Shown in pieces: positions 13,287-20,289 of a stretch of DNA of 23,181 nucleotides. This DNA comes from CAADGL01 sp964643885 (GTDB lineage Bacteria > Planctomycetota > Phycisphaerae > UBA1845 > Fen-1342): the NCBI GenBank assembly GCA_964643885.1, contig CAZXUI010000075.1, positions 1 to 23,181 on the forward strand. The letters run 5' to 3'. Position 1 is the stretch's first letter; each line of letters begins with the position of its first letter. The translations under genes and the position numbers were made by a program. The notes beneath the pieces were generated by a model. The model was not told the DNA's origin. It searched no databases and was given only the letters and a program-made list of their open reading frames with translations.

Positions 13287-13324
13287 GCTCCTGCCCGTCA
13301 GGGCTAACGACTGCACACATTCAC

Positions 13325-13350
13325 TGGTGCGAGCTTCCCATCTCGCACCA
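13325..13350 (+). repeat. 9-bp hairpin downstream of the WD40 gene
   Basis: Arms TGGTGCGAG and CTCGCACCA are perfectly complementary around CTTCCCAT. It lies about 33 bases past the stop of the WD40 gene and may act in transcript termination or stability. Confidence 0.7.
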
Positions 13351-13382
13351 CACCACTCCGCGCGGCCACGCACCCACGAACC

Positions 13383-14435
13383 CTACTCGCCTTCCTCCTC
13401 GTCCTCCTCATCCTCCGGCTCCGTCACCGGCCACATCAGAATCCGCCCGTCGCGGCTCGCGCTGGCCACCATCCCGCCGTCCGCGCGCAGCGCCCAGCCC
13501 GTGATCCGCTCCGTGTTGCCGTGAAGCGACTCACGCTGCTTGCCCGTCACCATCGACCAGAAACGAATGCTGCGGTCCGCACCGAACGATATGAGCGTCC
13601 GCCCGCTCGGCGTGAAGCACAGCCCCAGCACGCCTTCCGACTTCGCCTCGATCTCGCGCTCCAGCTTTCCGTCCTCGACCGTCACAACGCGAATCTTGTC
13701 CCGCAGGTCGCCGCTCGCCAGCCGCTTTCCATCGCCGCTGACCGCCAGACCGCCGATCCCGCCGCGATGATCGCTCAGCGTCCGCACCGCCTTCTTCGCC
13801 TCCAAGTCCCACATCGTCACGCGCACCCCGCCAGCGCTGACGAGCTGCTTGCCGTCCGGCATGAACGCCAGCAGCGAAACCGCCAGCCCCTCCGCCGTCA
13901 GTTCCGCGTTCTGCCTGCCGTCCGCCACATCGTAGATGCGGATCAGATTGCCCAGCCGCGACCGGTCCGGCGCGTTGACCGCCACGCGCGTGCTGTCCGG
14001 GCTGATCGCGATGCAGCGCAGGTTGCCCACGTCGCTCGCCAGCGTCCGCTTCGCCTGCCACGTCTGCGCATCCCACAGCCGCAGCGTCCCACCCGCCGAT
14101 CCCTCCGCCACGCCGACCGCCAGGAACGTCCCATCCGGGCTCCAGGCCAGCGCCTCCACCCGCGGCCGCACGACCGACGTCTGCGAGCCGTCCAGCACCG
14201 CCGGCCGCATGGCCAGCTCCGCGACGACCCTCTCCTCATCCAGGTCCCAGATGCGGACCTTCTCATCCGCATACCCGGCCGCCAGCCGCTTCCCGTCGGG
14301 CGAAAAACAGATCGCCGTCACCGCCCCCGCCCGGGCCCGCAGGTCGACCGTCGGCCGCCGCTGCGCCTGTCCCTCGGCCGCGATCAGCCACAACAACGCG
14401 ACTGCCGCCCATCCCGTTCCCCCAACCATCCTCAT
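13383..14435 (-). CDS. Secreted WD40-repeat protein
   Basis: This 350-residue protein begins with a signal peptide (MRMVGGTGWAAVALLWLIAA, probable cleavage after GQA) and is then almost wholly a WD40 beta-propeller. Repeat ends are visible as DEKVRIWDLD, GTLRLWDAQ, NLIRIYDVA, VRVTMWDLE, DKIRVVTVE, DRSIRFWSMV and DGRILMWPV, giving about seven blades. It ends with an acidic tail (EPEDEEDEEEGE). The ATG at 14435 has AGGAGGG about eight bases upstream. No enzymatic domain is attached, so it is probably an extracytoplasmic scaffold or binding protein. Its partner is unknown. Confidence 0.88.
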   Translation of the reverse strand: MRMVGGTGWAAVALLWLIAAEGQAQRRPTVDLRARAGAVTAICFSPDGKRLAAGYADEKVRIWDLDEERVVAELAMRPAVLDGSQTSVVRPRVEALAWSPDGTFLAVGVAEGSAGGTLRLWDAQTWQAKRTLASDVGNLRCIAISPDSTRVAVNAPDRSRLGNLIRIYDVADGRQNAELTAEGLAVSLLAFMPDGKQLVSAGGVRVTMWDLEAKKAVRTLSDHRGGIGGLAVSGDGKRLASGDLRDKIRVVTVEDGKLEREIEAKSEGVLGLCFTPSGRTLISFGADRSIRFWSMVTGKQRESLHGNTERITGWALRADGGMVASASRDGRILMWPVTEPEDEEDEEEGE

Positions 14436-14600
14436 CTTGCACGCCCTCCTGCTCCCGGTGCCCTCAGATCGGCCGCTGCGGCCGCTGCGACCGCTCGCAC
14501 ATGCCGGCCGCCCCTGCTCTCGATGACCCGTACAGTGTGCCACCTCGCTCCGGGCCGTGCAAATCCGGGGCAGGCTCTGACACGCCGCCCGCCATCAGAA

Positions 14601-14661
14601 CCTGCCGCGCCCAGCGGCAGGTCCAGCGAAGCCCAAAGGACCCGCCGCGTGGCGCGGCGGG
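14601..14661 (+). repeat. Two hairpins in the WD40/oxidoreductase spacer
   Basis: Arms CCTGCCGC and GCGGCAGG flank GCCCA (14601-14621). Arms CCCGCCGCG and CGCGGCGGG flank TGG (14641-14661). They lie in the 320-base divergent spacer 14436-14755, between the WD40 gene and the oxidoreductase. Apart from the promoter candidate at 14673-14701 I see nothing else there. Confidence 0.75.
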
Positions 14662-14672
14662 CTCCGACGCGC

Positions 14673-14701
14673 TGGCCGATCGGCCGCCCCGGCGCTATAT
14701 T
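14673..14701 (+). promoter_or_regulatory. Candidate promoter for the Gfo/Idh/MocA gene
   Basis: TATATT (14696-14701) is a good -10 box. Seventeen bases upstream is TGGCCG, only three of six -35 matches. The leader would be about 48 bases and includes GGAG (14744-14747) eight bases before the ATG. Confidence 0.35.
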
Positions 14702-14755
14702 GCGCGACAGTCCTTGTTCAACCACCGCCGCCCGCTCGGCCACGGAGATCATGCC

Positions 14756-16084
14756 ATGTCCAACTCGCCTTCCGATCCGCAACCCGCCAAGCGCCTCTCG
14801 CGCCGCGACTTCATCCGCGCCTCCGCCGGCGCCGCCGCCGCCACCTGGGTCGCGGGCTGCGCCGCTCCCGACCGCCGCACCGGCCCCGGCATCCTCGCCG
14901 GCCGCACGCCCGGGCCCATCCGCGTCGGCGTCATCGGCTGCGGCGGCCGCGGCACCGGCGCCGCGATCGACTGCATCAACGCGGCCGACGACGTGCAGAT
15001 CGTCGCCCTGGCCGACCTCTTTCAGGACCGGCTCGACGGCTGCCGCGAGGCGCTTGCCAAGTACGAAAAGCCCTCGCAGATCCGCGACGACCGCTGCTTC
15101 GTCGGCTTCGACGCCTATAAGGAGCTGCTCGCCTGCGACGATGTGAACCTCGTGATTCTCGCCGCGCCCCCCGGCTTTCGCCCGCCTCACCTCGAGGCGT
15201 CCGTCGCCGCCGGCAAGCACATCTTCACCGAGAAACCCGTCGGCGTGGATCCCGTCGGAATCCGCCGCGTCATCGCCGCTTCCGACCGCGCCGCCGCGAA
15301 CGGCCTCGCCATCGTCGCCGGAACGCAGCGGCGACACCAGCAGAGCTACCTCGAGGCGATCAAGCGCATCCACGACGGGATGATCGGTGAGATCGTCGCG
15401 GCCGAGTGCTACTGGAACCAGGGCGGCCTGTGGGTCCGCGAGCGCGAAGAGGGCTGGACCGACATGGAGCACCAGTGCCGCAACTGGCTCTACTACGACT
15501 GGCTCAGCGGCGACCACATCGTCGAGCAGCACGTGCACAACCTGGACGTGATCAACTGGGCCATGGGCGGGCCGCCGGTCCGCTGCGTCGGCATGGGCGG
15601 CCGCCAGGCCCGCACCGAGGAGAAATACGGCAACATCTACGACCATTTCTGCGTCGAGTATGAGTACGCCAACGGCGCCCGAGTCCTGAGCATGTGCCGC
15701 CAGATCGACGGCACCAGCGAGCGCGTCTCCGAGCGGCTCGTCGGCACGCGCGGCCACGCCCGGCTCGACGGCAACCACAACGCCGAGATCACCCGCGGCA
15801 GGAAGGTCTGGAAGTACGAGGGCCCGACGCCCAACATGTACGTCGTCGAGCACACCAACCTGATTCGCAGCATCCGCGCCGGACGCCCGCTCAACGAAGG
15901 CAGGCGCGTCGCGATCAGCACGCTGACGGCGATCATGGGCCGCGTCTCCGCCTACACCGGCCGCGAAGTCTCCTGGAACTGGCTCATGAACAGCTCGCAG
16001 CTCGACCTGTCGCCCGGCAAGTACGAGTTCGGCGATCTGGCGATCCGCCCGGTGCCGATCCCGGGCCAGACCAAGCTCGCCTGA
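14756..16084 (+). CDS. Gfo/Idh/MocA-family oxidoreductase with Tat signal and lipobox
   Basis: This 442-residue protein begins with a twin-arginine signal (SRRDFIRASAG, RR at 16-17). Its hydrophobic stretch ends in VAGC (C35), a plausible lipobox, so it may be an exported lipoprotein. Residues ~55-175 form the Rossmann domain: IRVGVIGCGGRG, VQIVALADLF and the EKP motif at 159-161. The rest is the usual alpha/beta dimerisation domain (WLYYDWLSGDHIVEQHVHNLDVINW). Family members act on sugars or cyclitols with tightly bound NAD(P), and such Tat-exported paralogues are numerous in Planctomycetota. The substrate cannot be read from sequence. ATG 14756 has a GGAG site. An ATG at 14751 is out of frame. 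Confidence 0.92.
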   Translation: MSNSPSDPQPAKRLSRRDFIRASAGAAAATWVAGCAAPDRRTGPGILAGRTPGPIRVGVIGCGGRGTGAAIDCINAADDVQIVALADLFQDRLDGCREALAKYEKPSQIRDDRCFVGFDAYKELLACDDVNLVILAAPPGFRPPHLEASVAAGKHIFTEKPVGVDPVGIRRVIAASDRAAANGLAIVAGTQRRHQQSYLEAIKRIHDGMIGEIVAAECYWNQGGLWVREREEGWTDMEHQCRNWLYYDWLSGDHIVEQHVHNLDVINWAMGGPPVRCVGMGGRQARTEEKYGNIYDHFCVEYEYANGARVLSMCRQIDGTSERVSERLVGTRGHARLDGNHNAEITRGRKVWKYEGPTPNMYVVEHTNLIRSIRAGRPLNEGRRVAISTLTAIMGRVSAYTGREVSWNWLMNSSQLDLSPGKYEFGDLAIRPVPIPGQTKLA

Positions 16085-16145
16085 CGCACGTTGGCTCTCG
16101 CGGACTCCGCACCACCGCCCGGCCACGATCGCCGCCGCTCCGGCA

Positions 16146-17219
16146 TTATGCGCCCGCTGCGCGCGTCAGTGCGTCGATCCGCTCCGCCAGCCGGATGATC
16201 GTCAGCGGCGCCGAGCCCTCGGCCTTGTTGTTGGCGATGATCACCGCCGGCCGGCCGAGCTGAACCGCCCGCCCGCACAGCTCGGCGATGGCGCTGCGCG
16301 TCTGCACGTCCTCGTCAACGAGTCGATCGAACGGAGCGTACCGGTCGCGCGCCTCCTCGTAGAGCTGCCCGCCGCCGAGCATCCAGCGGACGACCAGCGC
16401 CGGCTGCGAGGAAAGCTCGACGAACTCCGCCTGCTCGGCGATCGACGGCATCGTCGGGTGCACAGTGAAGCAGTGGGCCGCGCCGGCCGCCGCCAGCGCG
16501 TCGCGATACGCGCCGTTGAACAGCTCCGTGTTGCGGATCTCCACCGCGTAGCGATGCTCGCGCGGCAGCGCCGCCAGAAACGCCGCCAGCCGGTCGAGCA
16601 CCTTCTCCGCCCCGCCGACCCGCCGCAGATTCAGCGGCGTGAACTGAAACACGATCACACCGAGCTTCTCGCCCAGGCCCGCCGCGGCCGGCCCGATCAC
16701 CTGCTCGACCGCGTAACCCGGCTCCAGAAACAGTTCGTTGGCCTCGCCGCGATCACGGCCGTAGCGATTCTTTGCCGTAAACATTGGCAACGTGCACAGC
16801 TCGTGCGCCTTGACCAGGAAGCGAAAACCGGCCGGCACAGCAGCGGCATAGGCGGCGAACGTCTCGGCGGGAATCGGCGCATAGTACGTGCGGTCGATGC
16901 CCACGGCCCGCATCAGCGGATGCCGCGCGTAGGCCGCCAGCCCTTCGCGGGCGAGCCGCGTCTCACTTGCCGACCGGTCATAGATGATTCCGGCCCAGCC
17001 GGGAAAGCTCCAGCTCGACGTCCCGAGATACAGCCCCGCGCCCAGGCGAGCGGCAAGCTGCCGATACTCCGCGCCGGCCGCCGCCGCTCCCACCTCGCCC
17101 GCCGCCCCCGCGGGCTCTGCCGCGTCGCGCCGCCCGTCGGCCGCGGCCCGCGCGCGGCGTTTCCCCCGCCCCCGCGGCGGCTCGTCCGGAATATCAAAAA
17201 GGCTGAGCTGCTCGGACAT
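16146..17219 (-). CDS. DUF72 (YecE-like) family protein
   Basis: This 357-residue protein has a DUF72 TIM-barrel-like domain from residue ~80: LYLGTSSWSFPGWAGIIY, the GIDRTYYAPIPAETF segment, FRFLVKAHELCTLP, GVIVFQFTP, HRYAVEIRNTELF, VVRWMLGG and VIIANNKAEGSAPLTI. The biochemical function of the family is not established. Before the domain is a ~60-residue Ala/Arg-rich linker. The extreme N-terminus MSEQLSLFDIP contains QLSLF, which fits the bacterial sliding-clamp-binding consensus QLxLF. No ribosome site is clear before the ATG at 17219. It is convergent with the oxidoreductase, 61 bases away, and downstream of no obvious partner. Confidence 0.88.
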   Translation of the reverse strand: MSEQLSLFDIPDEPPRGRGKRRARAAADGRRDAAEPAGAAGEVGAAAAGAEYRQLAARLGAGLYLGTSSWSFPGWAGIIYDRSASETRLAREGLAAYARHPLMRAVGIDRTYYAPIPAETFAAYAAAVPAGFRFLVKAHELCTLPMFTAKNRYGRDRGEANELFLEPGYAVEQVIGPAAAGLGEKLGVIVFQFTPLNLRRVGGAEKVLDRLAAFLAALPREHRYAVEIRNTELFNGAYRDALAAAGAAHCFTVHPTMPSIAEQAEFVELSSQPALVVRWMLGGGQLYEEARDRYAPFDRLVDEDVQTRSAIAELCGRAVQLGRPAVIIANNKAEGSAPLTIIRLAERIDALTRAAGA

Positions 17220-17326
17220 CACGCAACTCGCTCGCTCACGGCACCGCGACAGATTCGCAGGGGAGCGCGAGCGCCCCGCCCGCCACGCGCTCACTCACTA
17301 CGCCGCATCACTCCCCACCGCCTGCG

Positions 17327-19000
17327 CTACAGTCCGTACTCGGCCCAGCGCCGCGAAACGCGCTCGCGAATCTCGCGCGTCATCTCGATTTCCTCCGGCC
17401 ACGTCCGGATCCGCCCCTCGCCGGGGATCTTCCGCGTCGCGTCGATCCCCATCTTCCCGCCGACGCCGCACGCCGGCGTCGCATGATCGAGAATATCGAG
17501 CGGACCCTCCGTGAACAGTATGTCACGCTTCGGGTCGACATTCGCGCACAGGTGAAACAGCACGGCCTGCTCATCCTGCACGTCCACCGTGTGATCGACG
17601 ACGACGATGATCTTCGTGAAAGCCATCTGCCCCGCGCCCCAGATCGCGCTCATCACCCGCCGCGCCTGCCACGGATACTCCTTGCGGATGCTGACAAACG
17701 CGCAGTTATGAAAGCAGCCGAACATCGGCAGGTTGTAATCGACGATGTCCGGAATGATCGTTCGCAGCAGCGGCAGAAAAATGCGCTCGGTCGCCTTGCC
17801 GAGCCAGAAGTCCTCCTGCGGCGGCTTGCCGACCACGGTCGTCGGATAGACCGGCTCGCGCCGGTGCGTGATCGCGGTGACGTGCAGCCGCGGGTAAAGA
17901 TCCGCCAGCGAGTAGAACCCCGTGTGGTCGCCGAAGGGTCCTTCGATCACGGGCAGCTCCCCCGGATCGATATACCCCTCGACGACAATCTCTGCGCTCG
18001 CGGGCACCTCCAGCTCCGGCTGCGAAACACATGCGACCAGCTCGATCGCCCCGCCGTTGAGAAATCCCGCGAAGAGGCACTCGTCGATGCCCGGCGGCAG
18101 CGGACAGGTGGCCGCATAGGGCATGACCGCCGGTCCGCCGAACGCAACCGCAACGGGCATCCGCCGCCCCAGCCCGCGGTACTTGCGAAAGTGGCGCGCC
18201 CCGTCGTGGTGCATGTGCCAGTGCATCGCCGCCAGCTTCGGCCCCAGAACCTGCACGCGGTACATCCCGATATTGCGCTCGCCCGTCTCCGGGTCCTTCG
18301 TGCACACGTTCGTCAACGTCAGGTAGCGGCCTTCGTTCGGCGGCGGCAGCAACTGCTCGGGAGCCGGCACCGGCCCGCCCAGCAGCTCGCGCGTATGCTC
18401 GCTGCCTTCGTTCAGCGAGCCGAGCACGCGGCGCAGATTCTCGCGCGACCACTCGGCCGCCGGCCGCCCCCCGCCCTCCACCGCTCCGCCCGATGGAGCC
18501 GCCCGCCCGAGCTCGACGATCTCGCGCACGTGCGAATAGACGTTGGCCGTCAGGTCGCCGTCGCCCGGCCAGCACTTGAGGGCCGGCAGCAGCGTCAGGT
18601 CTGCGTCATCGCGATGAACCACCTCCTGACAGATGCCGCGGCGCACGACCTTCGGCGGCAGACTGCCCAGCTTCACCAGGTCCGGCAGCTTCTTGAGCTT
18701 CTCCAGCAGCGTCGTCGGAATCTCCGGCTTGATCATGAGCTGCACCCGCTGCGCCACCTGCTCCAGGCTCTCCGCCCCCAGCGCCAGGCAGATCCGCTCA
18801 CGCGAGCCGAACGTGTTGATCAGCACAGGCATCGACGAGCCCCGCACACGCTCGAAAAGCAGCGCCGGCCCGCCCGCCTTCGTCACCCGGTCGGCGATCT
18901 CCGTGATCTCCAGCACCGGGTCCACCTCCGCACGAATCCGCCTCAGCCAACCGCGACGCTCCAACTCGCCGATAAATGATTGCATGTCCGGTGACGGCAC
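17327..19000 (-). CDS. UbiD-family (prenylated-FMN-dependent) decarboxylase
   Basis: This 557-residue protein belongs to the UbiD family, which uses prenylated FMN to decarboxylate aromatic or unsaturated acids, as in quinone synthesis. DPVLEITEIADRVTKAGGPALLFE (27-50), LLPALKCWPGDGD (137-149), RNIGMYRVQVLGPKLAAMHWHMHH (242-265) and VIEGPFGDHTGFYSL (351-365, likely catalytic E353) are clear family motifs. Residues ~163-224 form an extra Gly/Pro/Glu-rich stretch relative to E. coli UbiD. The GTG at 19000 has AAGGAGG seven bases upstream and is preferred to the ATG at 18985. A role in menaquinone or ubiquinone synthesis is possible but not decidable here, and no ubiX or other quinone gene is nearby. 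Confidence 0.9.
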   Translation of the reverse strand: MPSPDMQSFIGELERRGWLRRIRAEVDPVLEITEIADRVTKAGGPALLFERVRGSSMPVLINTFGSRERICLALGAESLEQVAQRVQLMIKPEIPTTLLEKLKKLPDLVKLGSLPPKVVRRGICQEVVHRDDADLTLLPALKCWPGDGDLTANVYSHVREIVELGRAAPSGGAVEGGGRPAAEWSRENLRRVLGSLNEGSEHTRELLGGPVPAPEQLLPPPNEGRYLTLTNVCTKDPETGERNIGMYRVQVLGPKLAAMHWHMHHDGARHFRKYRGLGRRMPVAVAFGGPAVMPYAATCPLPPGIDECLFAGFLNGGAIELVACVSQPELEVPASAEIVVEGYIDPGELPVIEGPFGDHTGFYSLADLYPRLHVTAITHRREPVYPTTVVGKPPQEDFWLGKATERIFLPLLRTIIPDIVDYNLPMFGCFHNCAFVSIRKEYPWQARRVMSAIWGAGQMAFTKIIVVVDHTVDVQDEQAVLFHLCANVDPKRDILFTEGPLDILDHATPACGVGGKMGIDATRKIPGEGRIRTWPEEIEMTREIRERVSRRWAEYGL

Positions 19001-19031
19001 TGACCGGCCTCCTTCACGCCGTGCGCCGCGC

Positions 19032-19048
19032 ACCGGCTGACAGCCGGT
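19032..19048. repeat. 17-base inverted repeat upstream of the UbiD-family gene
   Basis: ACCGGCTGACAGCCGGT is an 8-1-8 perfect inverted repeat, 31 bases upstream of the GTG start of the decarboxylase. It could be an operator or a hairpin with a TGACA loop. It also resembles the other intergenic palindromes of this window. Confidence 0.5.
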
Positions 19049-19063
19049 TCGCACAGCGCGAGT

Positions 19064-19095
19064 TTGACACAGCCGCCCTGCGGCGAGGCTATGAT
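19064..19095 (+). promoter_or_regulatory. Candidate promoter for the rhomboid-like gene
   Basis: A perfect TTGACA (19064-19069) and a good TATGAT (19090-19095) face the gene at 19179. The 20-base spacing is longer than the usual 16-18, so this is only a candidate. Confidence 0.35.
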
Positions 19096-19178
19096 ACTAG
19101 TGGCCAAGGGGCCGCGCGACCCCTGCATGCCGCCCGGAAAGCGAGCCGAAACGGGCGCAGAGCCGAGACCGAGTCACT

Positions 19179-20072
19179 ATGGGCTGGCGAGAGCGGGACT
19201 ATCACCGGAACGAGCGCGGGGTCAGCTACCGGCTCAAACTCCGCCGCACGACCTGGGCCGGCCTGCTCGGCGGGCCGATGATTCTGGTCGCGACGCAGGC
19301 AGCCGGCCACGCCGCGGCACGGATGCTCCCCGGCCCGAACCGGCCGTGGCTCGACAGCCTCGCGCTCAGCGGCTCCGGCAACCACCCCGTCCATATTCTG
19401 ACCCACCCGTTCGCCGCCCGATCGCTTCTGACCGTCGTTGCCGTGCTCGTAACGCTCGCAGTGCTCGCTCGGCTGGTCGACGCGCGCCGCAGCACCGGTC
19501 ACCTGCTCGGCCTCTATCTCGCCGGCGGGCTGCTCGGCGGTGCCGCCTTCTGGCTCGTGGCCGTACTCGTTCCCACCTGGGCCACGCTCGAACTGGCCAT
19601 GCCGATCGGGGCGCTGGCGGCACTGGCCCTCGACGTATGGCGGACCTACGAAGGGGCGATGACCAGCTTCTTCGGCCTGTCGGCCGGCGTTCGCACGATG
19701 GTCGCGGCCACGGCCGCCGTCCTGGTGGTGCTGAACATCGCCGGCCAGGGCGCGGGCTGCATCGCGTGGCTGACGGCCCTGGCGGCCGGCGCGCTCGCCG
19801 CGCCGCTGCTGGAGGCGATTTTTCGGGACCTTCCGGAGCGGCACGCGGCACAACGGCGCCGCACGGCCGGCGCCGCGCGGCGGGCGATTCCGCGCGACGA
19901 CTGGCCGGATGACGATGATCTGGAGCCGCCCGTGGACGCACCACGAGCGCCGGCCATCGACATCGACGACATTCTGGCCAAGATCAGCCGCAGCGGTTTG
20001 AGCAGCCTGACCGACGACGAGCGCCGTCGCCTGGAAGAGGCCCGCCGGGCCCGGCTGGAGCGATCTCGGTAA
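19179..20072 (+). CDS. Rhomboid-fold membrane protein lacking the catalytic dyad (pseudorhomboid)
   Basis: This 297-residue protein has about six hydrophobic segments between residues 25 and 215 and a soluble tail. Features recalling rhomboid proteases are the N-terminus RERDYHRNE, HILTHPF before TM2, the GHLLGLYLAGGLLGGAAFWL helix (107-126) and the C-terminal helix DIDDILAKISRSGLSSLTDDERRRLEEA (261-288), which resembles the tail of planctomycete rhomboids. The site expected to hold the GxSG serine reads MPIG (141-144). The later helix that should carry the catalytic histidine (LNIAGQGAGCIAWLTALAAG) has none. It is therefore probably not a protease, and a chaperone or substrate-binding role is inferred from known pseudorhomboids. 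Homology was judged by eye and is not certain. Confidence 0.65.
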   Translation: MGWRERDYHRNERGVSYRLKLRRTTWAGLLGGPMILVATQAAGHAAARMLPGPNRPWLDSLALSGSGNHPVHILTHPFAARSLLTVVAVLVTLAVLARLVDARRSTGHLLGLYLAGGLLGGAAFWLVAVLVPTWATLELAMPIGALAALALDVWRTYEGAMTSFFGLSAGVRTMVAATAAVLVVLNIAGQGAGCIAWLTALAAGALAAPLLEAIFRDLPERHAAQRRRTAGAARRAIPRDDWPDDDDLEPPVDAPRAPAIDIDDILAKISRSGLSSLTDDERRRLEEARRARLERSR

Positions 20073-20142
20073 GCCGGCTCGCCGCGGCCACCGGCCCTCA
20101 CAGCACTCACCCGCGGCCGCAGAAATGCTTCCCCATGCCACT

Positions 20143-20165
20143 GACAAGCCCGGGCTCGGCTTGTC
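20143..20165 (+). repeat. 8-bp hairpin GACAAGCC / GGCTTGTC
   Basis: Arms GACAAGCC and GGCTTGTC enclose CGGGCTC, 70 bases after the stop of the rhomboid-like gene. An A/T-rich TATATATAC (20168-20176) follows and may be a -10 region for the next gene, but no matching -35 is seen. Confidence 0.65.
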
Positions 20166-20289
20166 TGTATATATACGGCCGGTACACTCCAGCGTTTGCG
20201 GGCTGGGAACCGCTGCCGAGTGCTTTTGCGGGCGTGTGTGCCCCTGAACCTCGCTGATTGGGGTTGCTCCAGCAGAGTCTCTGCCACGA

